DNA of 13,158 nt from Methanobacteriota archaeon (GTDB lineage Archaea > Thermoplasmatota > Thermoplasmata > RBG-16-68-12): NCBI GenBank assembly GCA_005878325.1, contig VBMR01000075.1, forward strand, positions 1-13,158, given 5' to 3'. Below are positions 1 through 6,635 of the stretch, piece by piece. The notes beneath the pieces were generated by a model that was not told where the DNA came from, did not search any database, and was given only the letters and a program-made list of their open reading frames with translations. The position numbers were made by a program, and so were the translations under genes. Position 1 is the first letter of the stretch, and each line of letters begins with the position of its first letter.

Positions 1-398
1 TAGACCGACTCCATGAAGGTCCCGAGGGCCGACGGGAGGTCGACGTCACAATGATAGGTGACCACATACGGAATGCCGCGTTCGCTGGCGACCGTACCCG
101 CGTAGTGCGACGCGAGCGGCGGTGGAGAGTGGGCGTGCACGACGTCCGCGGGCACGACACGAAGGTCGGCGCGCATGTGGGGGGTGATGGGCGTCTCCAT
201 CAGGATGAATCGCGGCTTCACCCGCATCACCCGGAAACCGTCGACGGCTTCCTCCGTGGGCAACGCAGGATCGTGTCGGGAAGTGACGACCGTCACCTCG
301 TGGCCGCGGTTCGCCAGCTCCTTCGAGAGGGAGCGGACGTGGCTTTCCACTCCGCCAAAGTGGGGCGAGAACCAGGGCGAAACCTGGGCGATTCGCAC
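1..398 (-). CDS. Glycosyltransferase family 4 (GT-B), N-terminal part, cut by window edge
   Basis: Only the first 132 codons are present; the gene continues beyond position 1. The translation begins MRIAQVSPWFSPHFGGVES and continues with SLSKELANRGHEVTVVTS. This is the usual start of the N-terminal Rossmann domain of GT4 glycosyltransferases: a strand, a glycine-rich GG loop, then a helix ending in RGHEVTV. Later it reads VVHAHSPPPLASHYA and YVVTYHCDVDLP, the typical acceptor-side strands of this domain. The nucleotide-sugar-binding C-terminal domain is not visible, so donor and acceptor are unknown. The GTG start at 398 is chosen because GAGGTG at 410-405 is a good Shine-Dalgarno sequence with a 6-nt spacer; an in-frame GTG at 407 is possible. 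It is the third gene of an operon with a sugar mutase and a nucleotidylyltransferase, so it probably uses the nucleotide sugar they make for a glycolipid or glycoprotein glycan. Confidence 0.85.
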   Translation of the reverse strand, partial: MRIAQVSPWFSPHFGGVESHVRSLSKELANRGHEVTVVTSRHDPALPTEEAVDGFRVMRVKPRFILMETPITPHMRADLRVVPADVVHAHSPPPLASHYAGTVASERGIPYVVTYHCDVDLPSALGTFMESV

Positions 399-404
399 GC
401 CCTC

Positions 405-410
405 CACCTC
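405..410 (-). promoter_or_regulatory. Shine-Dalgarno site of the glycosyltransferase
   Basis: GAGGTG read on the minus strand matches the archaeal 16S tail and lies 6 nt before the GTG start at 398. It overlaps the TGA stop of the upstream nucleotidylyltransferase at 411-409, which points to translational coupling. Confidence 0.55.
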
Positions 411-1635
411 AGAAAATCCGGCTCCGGGGGGCGATGTTTCCCCGCACGTGAGCGGCGGGACCGAGGAAGGATCCTTCCCCGATGATCGTGCCCGCATCGA
501 TCGACACGTTGATCCCGACCTTCACGTCGTCCCCCATGATCACGCCGAGCTTGCGAAGGCCCGTGTCGACTTCGACCCCCCGGAACATGACTCGGACCGG
601 CGCCTCGTCGAGACGCAGGTTCGCGACCTTCGTCCCCGCGCCCAGGTTGCACCGCTCTCCGAGGATGCTGTCCCCGACATAGTTCTGGTGAGGTACCGTG
701 GCCCCGGCCATCAAGATCGAGTTCTTCACCTCGCACGCGTTGCCCACCTTCGCTTTCGGACCGATCGACGAGGACGCGCGAACGTAGCAGTTCGGCCCAA
801 TCACCGCGCCAGGTCCCACGATCGTCGGACCCTCGACGTATGCGCCCCGCCGGACCTCGGCACCCTCCTCCACGAGCACCTCGCCCATGAGGGTGGCGCC
901 GGGCTCGACCCGCCCGTGGTCCGCGCCTTTCAGAGGAGAGAGGAGCGCAGCGTTTGCCCGGAGCAGGTCCCAGGGTCGTCCGACGTCGATCCATTCCCCG
1001 GGCAGGCGGAACCCGTGCACGTCCCGCTTCGCCATGAGGGTTCGGATTGTATCCGTGATCTCGAATTCCCCTCGGGGCGATTTCGGCGTCCCGTCGATCA
1101 GCGCGAAAATCTCGTCGTCGAAGACGTAGATGCCGGCATTGATCAGGTGCGACTTCGGACGCCGCGGCTTCTCTTCGAGCGAGACGACCTTGCCGTCCTT
1201 CATCTCGACGACGCCGAACGCGGTGGGATCGGACACCTCGGCCAAGGCGATGATCGGGCCGCCGACCTTGCGATGGAACGCCAAGAGGGCCCCAAGCGCC
1301 TCGCCGGACACGACGACGTCCCCGTTCACGCTGAGGAACGGCCCGTCCACGTGCGGGCGCATGTGGCCCAGGGCGTGGGCCGTCCCCAGTCGCTCCACCT
1401 GTTCCTCATACGCAATCGAAAGCCCGAGCGCGGAACCGTCGCCGAAGCTCTCCCGGATCCGATGGCCCTGCCACCCGATCAGGACCGCGAGCTCGGAAAT
1501 GCCCGCAGAACGTAACGCATCGAGGGTGTGCCGCAAGAAAGGTTTGCCCGCGACCGGAAGTAGAGGCTTCGGGAGATTGGCCGTCAGGGGACGCATCCGC
1601 GTGCCCTCTCCGGCCGCCAGGACCACGGCCTTCAT
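409..1635 (-). CDS. Bifunctional sugar-1-phosphate nucleotidylyltransferase/acetyltransferase (archaeal GlmU-like)
   Basis: A 408-residue cytoplasmic enzyme predicted to join a sugar-1-phosphate to a nucleotide and, through its second domain, acetylate an amino-sugar phosphate. The most likely product is UDP-GlcNAc. The N-terminal nucleotidyltransferase domain (about 1-235) shows LAAGEGTRMRPLT at 6-18, PKP at 22-24, NGD at 104-106, EKP at 155-157 and WIDVGRPWDLL at 215-225. From about 245 hexapeptide repeats build a left-handed beta-helix. PHQNYVGDS at 315-323 and GAGTKVANLR at 332-341 match the acetyltransferase region of archaeal bifunctional enzymes such as the Sulfurisphaera ST0452 type. 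The ATG at 1635 is chosen because the family motif begins there; a longer reading to 2007 has unrelated sequence and overlaps the mutase. Its start overlaps the mutase stop (ATGA). Glucose-1-phosphate thymidylyl- or uridylyltransferase activity is also possible, since ST0452-like enzymes are broad. Confidence 0.9.
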   Translation of the reverse strand: MKAVVLAAGEGTRMRPLTANLPKPLLPVAGKPFLRHTLDALRSAGISELAVLIGWQGHRIRESFGDGSALGLSIAYEEQVERLGTAHALGHMRPHVDGPFLSVNGDVVVSGEALGALLAFHRKVGGPIIALAEVSDPTAFGVVEMKDGKVVSLEEKPRRPKSHLINAGIYVFDDEIFALIDGTPKSPRGEFEITDTIRTLMAKRDVHGFRLPGEWIDVGRPWDLLRANAALLSPLKGADHGRVEPGATLMGEVLVEEGAEVRRGAYVEGPTIVGPGAVIGPNCYVRASSSIGPKAKVGNACEVKNSILMAGATVPHQNYVGDSILGERCNLGAGTKVANLRLDEAPVRVMFRGVEVDTGLRKLGVIMGDDVKVGINVSIDAGTIIGEGSFLGPAAHVRGNIAPRSRIF

Positions 1636-2936
1636 GCGGCTGCGCCTTTTGCGCTCGATACGACCGTGGAATATATCTCCTTTGCTCTGACCTTTTCGCG
1701 GGACTCCGCGAGCACTCGAATTTTCGGCTCCGTCCCGGAGAAGCGGACGAGGGCCCAGCCATCGTGGAAGTCGAGTCGCCATCCGTCCAGGACCGCTACG
1801 TCGGCGCCGAGCCCCCGCAAGGCGGCATCGAGTCGTCTCTCGATCGCCTCCCGATCGGCCGCGGCGTATGGGATTGAACCCCGGTGAACCGGATACTGAG
1901 GGATTTCCTTCACGAGAAGATCCAGGGGTTTTTCCGCGGCCATCGACACCAGGCGTGCCGCGGCGTACACCCCGTCCGGACACAGAGACGCTCTCGGAAA
2001 AATCCACGTGCCGGAGGGTTCGCCTCCGAATTCCGCTCCTCGGCGCTTCACCTCCGCTGCGACATGAACGTCGCCGACACGGGTGCGCCAGATCGTGGCC
2101 TTGGGCACGAGGTCCGACAAGGACATCGAGGCGTCGACCGGGACGACGAGTCCCGTTCGGACTTCCTGGCGCGCGAACAGCGCCAAGAGCAAGTCCCCTC
2201 CGACGAAGCGGCCTTGCCGATCGACCGCGACCATCCGGTCTCCGTCCCCGTCATGTGCGATGCCGAGGTCCGCGCGCGTGGCCCGCACGGTCGCTGCCAG
2301 TGCCGCCAGGTTTTCCTCCGTCGGTTCCGGTTCGCGGCCTGGAAAATAGCCGTCCGGCTGTGCGTGAATCGCCACCACGTCGCACCCCATCCGTCGCAGG
2401 AGAAACGGTGTAATCGTGCAGGTGGCTCCGCAACCGCAGTCGACGACGACCCGGAGCTTCACCGGTTCGATCGTCTCAAGGATCGCGTCGATGTGCGCCT
2501 CGACCAAGTCCGTTCGCGACGACCAGAGACCCGTGCGATCCCAGGACGAAGAGGCGAAGCGACCCTTGTCGAGGGCTTCCTCGACCTCGCGCTGCTGGCC
2601 CTCGTCGAATGCCATTCCGTCCGGGTTCCAGAGCTTCAGCCCGTTGTAGGGCGCCGGATTGTGGGAGGCCGTGACCATGATGCCGCAGGCATACTCTCGA
2701 GTGCCACGGGCCAGGGTCGGAGTGGAGACGAGCCCTCCGTCGCAGGCGCCCACGCCGCTGGACAGGAGGCCTGCGCCCAGAGCCTGCACGAGCATGGGAC
2801 CCGTGAGACGAGGATCCCGACCGATGATCGTGTCTCCGTACAGCTCCCCGACCGCCTTCCCGACCCGCAGGGCCAAGTCCGGCGTGATGTCCACGTTTCC
2901 GAGGCCACGGATTCCGGAGGAGCCGAAACGCGGCAC
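1632..2936 (-). CDS. glmM: Phosphoglucosamine mutase / phosphohexomutase (GlmM/ManB family)
   Basis: A 434-residue alpha-D-phosphohexomutase that should interconvert the 6-phosphate and 1-phosphate of glucosamine, or of mannose or glucose, supplying the substrate of the next gene. From the GTG at 2936 the protein starts MPRFGSSGIRG, the classic N-terminus of archaeal GlmM. The catalytic phosphoserine loop TASHNP is at 89-94 (Ser91), the magnesium loop DGDGDRM at 229-235, the sugar-specificity loop GGEPSG at 304-309, and the phosphate-binding loop RFSGTEPKIRV at 398-408, so all four domains are intact. A TTG at 2999 would add 21 residues, but it lies inside the TATA element of the promoter and so is unlikely to be transcribed. 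The gene leads the operon, and its stop overlaps the next start. GlmM is preferred over phosphomannomutase because of the GlmU-like neighbour; sequence alone does not settle the substrate. Confidence 0.88.
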   Translation of the reverse strand: MPRFGSSGIRGLGNVDITPDLALRVGKAVGELYGDTIIGRDPRLTGPMLVQALGAGLLSSGVGACDGGLVSTPTLARGTREYACGIMVTASHNPAPYNGLKLWNPDGMAFDEGQQREVEEALDKGRFASSSWDRTGLWSSRTDLVEAHIDAILETIEPVKLRVVVDCGCGATCTITPFLLRRMGCDVVAIHAQPDGYFPGREPEPTEENLAALAATVRATRADLGIAHDGDGDRMVAVDRQGRFVGGDLLLALFARQEVRTGLVVPVDASMSLSDLVPKATIWRTRVGDVHVAAEVKRRGAEFGGEPSGTWIFPRASLCPDGVYAAARLVSMAAEKPLDLLVKEIPQYPVHRGSIPYAAADREAIERRLDAALRGLGADVAVLDGWRLDFHDGWALVRFSGTEPKIRVLAESREKVRAKEIYSTVVSSAKGAAA

Positions 2937-2997
2937 GAATTGAGGATACCGTAGCCGGTAGAAAGCCTTCCGTGAACGAAGTTGAGCGTGGACCAAC

Positions 2998-3007
2998 AAT
3001 TATATAG
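2998..3007. promoter_or_regulatory. Shared divergent TATA element
   Basis: AATTATATAG is the only AT-rich stretch between two divergent genes, and its core is self-complementary. Placing transcription starts about 26 nt away gives about 2977 on the minus strand and about 3029 on the plus strand. That leaves leaders of about 40 nt before the mutase GTG (2936) and about 37 nt before the small-protein ATG (3066). One element may therefore serve both directions. Confidence 0.55.
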
Positions 3008-3054
3008 CGTTCTCTCGATGCGTCCGTCGCGCTGCCGGTTTTGGGCTCCGCAGC

Positions 3055-3060
3055 GGAGGG
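3055..3060 (+). promoter_or_regulatory. Shine-Dalgarno site of the 74-residue protein
   Basis: GGAGGG lies 5 nt before the ATG at 3066. It decides this start over the upstream in-frame TTG at 2982 and ATG at 3018, both of which precede the predicted transcription start. Confidence 0.65.
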
Positions 3061-3065
3061 ATCGC

Positions 3066-3290
3066 ATGGTCATGGAACCCGTCAGTATCGAAGCGGCGAT
3101 TGAGAAGGCGAAAAAGAAGGGACTCCGGCCGGGACGCGTGAAAGGGACTGACGGTATTCAGTTCACGAAGGGTCGGAACGAGCGGATTGAAGTGATCTCG
3201 TGGGAAGAGTTCCGCCAGACCCTGGCGGATCGAAAGCTCGAGGTCTTCGATTCCGGCGGATTCATGAAGATCATGAAGCGGCGCAAGTGA
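3066..3290 (+). CDS. Small basic protein of unknown function, 74 residues
   Basis: I do not recognise the family. The protein is rich in Lys and Arg. It has a likely N-terminal helix (residues 7-19, SIEAAIEKAKKKG), a probable beta-hairpin (KGTDGIQFTKG, 26-36), a strand-helix segment IEVISWEEFRQTLADRKL (41-58), and a tail with GGFMKIMKRRK. The sequence is compact, with no membrane segment, signal peptide or Cys/His metal site, so it is probably a soluble cytoplasmic protein; the net positive charge would allow binding to nucleic acid, which is inference only. The start is fixed by the GGAGGG ribosome site and the shared TATA element. It is divergent from the sugar-nucleotide operon and followed by a tRNA gene, so context gives no function. 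Confidence 0.75.
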   Translation: MVMEPVSIEAAIEKAKKKGLRPGRVKGTDGIQFTKGRNERIEVISWEEFRQTLADRKLEVFDSGGFMKIMKRRK

Positions 3291-3461
3291 GAGGCCGACT
3301 CAGGCTTCCCGTCCCTCGCCGGCCGTAGCAGGGGTTCACCGTCCGATGGCATCTCGGTCGTCAAGAGCCCCCTGGCGAATGGCAGCGAAACCTGGAGACT
3401 CCGAACGCAGGTCACAGGAAGGTTCTTACGAACCCGTGAAATTCGCGTCGGACTGCGGCGT

Positions 3462-3546
3462 GCGTGGGTTGCCAAGCTTGGTCAAAGGCGCAGGGCTCAG
3501 GATCCTGTCCCGTAGGGGTTCGCAGGTTCAAATCCTGCCCCACGCA
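3462..3546 (+). tRNA. tRNA-Leu (anticodon CAG)
   Basis: An 85-base class II tRNA. The acceptor stem GCGTGGG (3462-3468) pairs with CCCACGC (3539-3545), with discriminator A at 3546, as expected for leucine. The anticodon stem CAGGG/TCCTG (3491-3495, 3503-3507, one G.U pair) closes a 7-base loop CTCAGGA with U33, CAG at 3498-3500 and G37. A long variable arm (TCCC GTA GGGG) follows. The T arm is GCAGG, TTCAAAT, CCTGC (3522-3538). No intron is present and the 3' CCA is not encoded. It decodes CUG, which is frequent in a high-GC genome. Confidence 0.95.
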
Positions 3547-3710
3547 TTCCTCAGGGCGGCAGATGTTGTACATAGACGGACATTCCAACGGAATCGGCGT
3601 GGTGGGTTTCGGGGGTCGGAATCTAGCCTCCGACGCTCGCCTCTGTACGTCTCGACTGATGACCATTATAAGCGTTGGTCCTCGGTCGACGGACAATCGT
3701 CGGACCCCAG

Positions 3711-3741
3711 GTTTAGGTTCTAACTTTACTTTTATTTATTC
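3711..3741 (+). promoter_or_regulatory. T-rich tract: terminator for upstream transcript or promoter for the aminotransferase
   Basis: The tract includes CTTTACTTTTATTTATTC and follows a small hairpin. Archaeal transcription ends at T-rich tracts, so it could end the tRNA-region transcript. TTTATTTA could equally be a TATA box giving a start near 3760 and a leader of about 180 nt for the gene at 3940. The sequence alone does not decide between these. Confidence 0.35.
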
Positions 3742-3819
3742 TGACGTTTGATATTGTCAAGCGCAAACGTGACCCGAAAGCTATTCATAGGTTCGGAAGC
3801 CTAAACGAAGTGCCCAGGT

Positions 3820-3914
3820 GAAGGGCCTTCCACCGGGCCGTCCGAGAGGGTAAGGAGCCGTCTCGGGCCCTTCCCGTTTCGTGCCCGGGGATCGAAGCCG
3901 ACGACCGCGTCGGC
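3820..3914 (+). promoter_or_regulatory. Structured 5' leader of the aminotransferase gene
   Basis: Three perfect stems are visible. GAAGGGC (3820-3826) pairs with GCCCTTC (3867-3873) and encloses CCGAGA (3842-3847) pairing with TCTCGG (3861-3866). Then GCCGACG (3897-3903) pairs with CGTCGGC (3908-3914) around the tetraloop ACCG. The last stem ends 16 nt before the Shine-Dalgarno GGTGAT at 3931. It does not match a riboswitch class that I recognise. It could be a cis-regulatory RNA or chance pairing in GC-rich DNA. Confidence 0.35.
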
Positions 3915-3930
3915 CTCATTTTCACCATCG

Positions 3931-3936
3931 GGTGAT
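3931..3936 (+). promoter_or_regulatory. Shine-Dalgarno site of the aminotransferase
   Basis: GGTGAT is a full match to the end of archaeal 16S rRNA and lies 3 nt before the TTG at 3940, supporting that non-ATG start. Confidence 0.55.
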
Positions 3937-3939
3937 CCC

Positions 3940-5385
3940 TTGCCCTCCCAGAAGTTCAGCCGGAAGTATCTTACGCGGCACAAGAAGAGCGCACAGCTGT
4001 GGCGCCGCGCCTCGAGGCTCACCCCGGGAGGCGTTGAGAGCAACATCCGGCACTTCCGCCCGCATCCGTTTCTCGCGGACTACGGGGACGGCGGCTACAT
4101 CTACGACGTCGACGGCAACAAGATCCTCGACTTCATGATGGGGTTCGGTGGCCTGTTCCTCGGCCACAACAATCGCGACATCGCCTTGGAGGTGATCAAA
4201 CAGCTCGAGTCGGGCTCGATGCTCGGGGTCACGAGCGAGCTGTTCATCGACTACCTTTCGGCCGTCCAAAAGGCCGTGCCGTCGATGCGGAAGATGCGCC
4301 TCTGCAACAGCGGGACGGAGGCGACCATGCATGCCCTGCGCACGGCCCGCGCCTATACCGGACGGGACAAGATCGCGAAGGCGGAGGGGGCCTACCATGG
4401 CGCCCACGACTACGTGCTCCAAAGCCTCGACATGGACCCCCGGATGGCCCGCAGGAACAACGGATACAAACCCGTGCCCTACGGCAAGGGGATCCCGAAG
4501 GCAGTCTCCGAAACCGTCGTGATCTATCCGTACAACGACATCGAGGGTACCGCGGAGGCCCTCGAACGGTCGGACGATATCGCGGCGCTCATCGTGGAGC
4601 CCGTCCTCTGCGGACCGGGTGTGATCGTCCCGAAGGGAAACTACCTGAAGCGCCTGCGGCAGTTGACGCGGAAGCGCGGCATCGTCCTGATCTTCGACGA
4701 GGTCCTCACCGGGTTCCGGCTCGCGTACGGCGGCGCCCAGGAGTACTACGACGTCCGACCGGACATGACGACTTTCGGTAAGATTGCGGGCGGAGGGTTC
4801 CCACTCGCCGGTTTCGGCGGGGAATCGCAAATCATGAACATGCTCGAGCCAGGCCGCGGCTGGCGGAACGCGACGTTCCACGCTGGCACCTACAACGGGC
4901 ATCCGATCGCGGTGGCGGCCGGCCTGAAGGCCGTGCAGATCCTCGGAGAGCATCCCGAATACTACGATCAGGTGAATCACCTCGGGCGGCAGCTGTTCAG
5001 CGGCCTCCAAGACCTCGCGGACGACCGCCGCATCCCGGCGTGGGTCGAGTACGTCGGCTCCATCGGGAACGTCTACTTCACCACGAAGGACGAAATCCGG
5101 AACTTCCGGGACACGCTGAGTGCGAACACCCGCCGCTGGTGGAACTGGTTCATCCACTGCCTGGGGAACAACGTCCTGTTCGGGATTCCGAACACGGGGG
5201 AGCGCGCGTTCCTGTGCACGGAGCACACAGACGAGGATGTCGAGTGGGCCCTCGAGGTCGCGGACAACGCCTTCGCCGCGATCGCCAAGGAAGCGAAACG
5301 GAACCGGGAGAAGGTGCCGTCGGTCCAGCTCCAGGCCGCGGGCGAACAGGCGGCCCTCTACGGCGAGGCGATGCCGCGCGCGTGA
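3940..5385 (+). CDS. Class III PLP aminotransferase, glutamate-1-semialdehyde aminomutase-like
   Basis: A 481-residue fold-type I PLP enzyme. It shows NSGTEATMHALRTARAYTGR from 123 (phosphate-binding region), AYHG at 151-154, FDEVLTGFR at 252-260 (Asp253 contacts the pyridine nitrogen), and TTFGKIAGGGFPLAGFGG with Lys281 as the Schiff-base lysine. AGTYNGHPIAVAAGL and a late HTDEDVEWALEVADNAF are both characteristic of the HemL-like branch. True HemL is usually nearer 430 residues; this protein is longer, with a charged 30-residue tail. It could be HemL for tetrapyrrole synthesis, but a paralogous aminotransferase acting on another amino acid is at least as likely, because the converging neighbour is a saccharopine-dehydrogenase-type enzyme and no heme gene is nearby. 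The TTG start is supported by GGTGAT at 3931 and by the family N-terminus RLTPGGVESNIR. Confidence 0.88.
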   Translation: MPSQKFSRKYLTRHKKSAQLWRRASRLTPGGVESNIRHFRPHPFLADYGDGGYIYDVDGNKILDFMMGFGGLFLGHNNRDIALEVIKQLESGSMLGVTSELFIDYLSAVQKAVPSMRKMRLCNSGTEATMHALRTARAYTGRDKIAKAEGAYHGAHDYVLQSLDMDPRMARRNNGYKPVPYGKGIPKAVSETVVIYPYNDIEGTAEALERSDDIAALIVEPVLCGPGVIVPKGNYLKRLRQLTRKRGIVLIFDEVLTGFRLAYGGAQEYYDVRPDMTTFGKIAGGGFPLAGFGGESQIMNMLEPGRGWRNATFHAGTYNGHPIAVAAGLKAVQILGEHPEYYDQVNHLGRQLFSGLQDLADDRRIPAWVEYVGSIGNVYFTTKDEIRNFRDTLSANTRRWWNWFIHCLGNNVLFGIPNTGERAFLCTEHTDEDVEWALEVADNAFAAIAKEAKRNREKVPSVQLQAAGEQAALYGEAMPRA

Positions 5386-5400
5386 ATCGCCGCCCCGGGA

Positions 5401-6581
5401 CTAGTTGAGGAGCCGAGTCTCCTCGGCCGTCTCCGTGACTCGAATGCCGCGCCCTTGGGCAGAGAGTTCCTCGAAGTACCCTTTGGGATCGAATGCGGTC
5501 TCCGGGGGGAGGACGCCCGGTCCCTTCGTTCGCCCCTTCACCATCCATTGCGCGGCGATGGAGGGCGGGACGCCCGTGTCTACGACGCCGCCCCCCACCC
5601 TCCACTTTTCGTGGGGCCATGTGACCGCCTCGTACCGCAGCGTGACCGGATTCCCATTCTTCTCGCCGACGAGGACACAGCGCTGGATGTCCACATCCAG
5701 CTCCGGCTCCTTCGGCTTCGGAAGGGCGTCGATCACCGTCGACGTGACGTCGTACGGGCGGACCTTTGCCCCTTCGACCATGATTTCGTCGCGGCTCGCA
5801 AGGCCCAACCGGACGAGCGTTTCAATCGTTTGCCGGAACGCCGGTGGGAACGCGACAATGAAGTCCATCTCTTGGACCCCTTTTCCAATCGTCTTCGGCA
5901 TCGTCGCAAGCTCCGAATGGATGGTATAGTAGCCTTCGACCACGCCTACCGGGGGCTGGAATTCCGACCGCTCGAGTCCCGACAGGGCCGGCACGAAGCG
6001 GATTTCCCCTCGCGAAGGATCGGTGCCTCCATCGAGAACTCGTCGAAAACCGTGCGGATCGCATAGGGAGGGACGAACAGGCCCGCTTCGCCGCCGGAGA
6101 CGACGGCGCCGCTGCTCCGAAGAAGGACTTTGTGGACTCGATCCAGCTTCGTGGCTCCGTGCGCTCCCATCACGTTCATGGTGCCCGGGGTCGAGCCGAT
6201 GCCGAGGACGCAGGTCACCCCCGCATCCTGGGCCTTGCGATGGAGCTTGAGTTGCCGGAGCGTCTGATGGTAGAGCCCTCCCAGATCGCAATAGTGAATG
6301 CCGGCAGAAATCGCCGCCTCCATGATCGGGACGTTGAGGTCGTACCAGCTGCTGTGGATGACGCAATCCCACCGTTTCATCTCCCGCACCAGGTTCGTGG
6401 AATCCCGGGCATCGATGGGGACCGCGACCGCCCGTTCGTCCTGCTGCGCGGTCACGAAGGCTTTGGCCTTGGCCTCGCTGCGTCCGGCGATCCCGACGCG
6501 TTCGACGCCGGGGCTGGAGAGCAAGTCCGGGACGGTCGATTGTGCCATCGCGCCATATCCACCCAGGATGAGAATCTTCAA
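5401..6581 (-). pseudogene. Saccharopine dehydrogenase-family oxidoreductase, split by a one-base frameshift
   Basis: Joining two frames gives about 393 residues, a normal length for this NAD(P)-dependent family (saccharopine reductase, lysine 6-dehydrogenase, carboxynorspermidine dehydrogenase). The first part (6581 to 6006, 192 residues) has the Rossmann start MKILILGGYGAMAQ, AGRSEAKAKAF, WDCVIHSSWYDLNVPIMEAA, HYCDLGG and GSTPGTMNV, all family-typical. The frame then fails at CCCC 6006-6009 (GGGG on the coding strand): the sequence continues as EIRFVPALSGLERSEFQPPV and on to the TAG at 5401 only in the other frame, as though one G were missing. Without correction the first frame ends at 5946. 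The start is TTG at 6581; an AT-rich GGATTAAGG at about 6614-6622 could be its TATA box. Both halves are otherwise intact, so a sequencing or assembly error, or a very recent mutation, is more likely than old decay. The substrate is unknown. Confidence 0.8.
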
Positions 6582-6635
6582 TGGCTGCCCCCGGTTCGAG
6601 GAAGGCGAGGCCTCCTTAATCCTTTCGCGACCGAG

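Larger units (their letters stand above)
3547..3939 (+). other. Noncoding stretch between tRNA-Leu and the aminotransferase
   Basis: No reading frame here looks like protein. It has three parts. From 3547 to 3683 I see nothing clear apart from ATTATAAG near 3665, a possible TATA box. From 3684 to 3741 an imperfect hairpin (CGACG 3687-3691 with CGTCG 3698-3702, loop GACAAT) is followed by a T-rich tract at 3711-3741. From 3811 to 3939 come strong hairpins just before the next gene. The AT-rich centre contrasts sharply with the GC-rich genes on both sides. Confidence 0.6.

Noticed and set aside
175..1515. A 446-codon plus-strand frame opposite the glycosyltransferase and nucleotidylyltransferase
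   Set aside because: The minus strand shows intact family motifs throughout; this frame shows none.
1636..2007. N-terminal extension of the nucleotidylyltransferase up to 2007
   Set aside because: The extra 124 residues are shadow sequence of the mutase; the family start MKAVVLAAGEG is at 1635.
1884..2954. A 356-codon plus-strand frame opposite the mutase
   Set aside because: The mutase has all four catalytic loops on the minus strand; the plus frame has no recognisable fold.
3421..3434. Inverted repeat GGTTC-TTAC-GAACC upstream of the tRNA
   Set aside because: A 5-bp stem is common by chance and matches no known element; not enough to call a site.
3655..3743. Possible C/D box guide RNA (TGATGA near 3656, CTGA near 3741)
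   Set aside because: The box C purine is missing, the spacing is too long for an archaeal C/D RNA, and no C'/D' boxes are seen.
3346..3751. Short frames on both strands across tRNA-Leu
   Set aside because: They run through the folded tRNA gene and have no domain or ribosome site.
3922..5226. A 434-codon minus-strand reading frame opposite the aminotransferase
   Set aside because: The plus-strand frame has full PLP-enzyme motifs; the minus frame is a GC-rich shadow with no recognisable domain.
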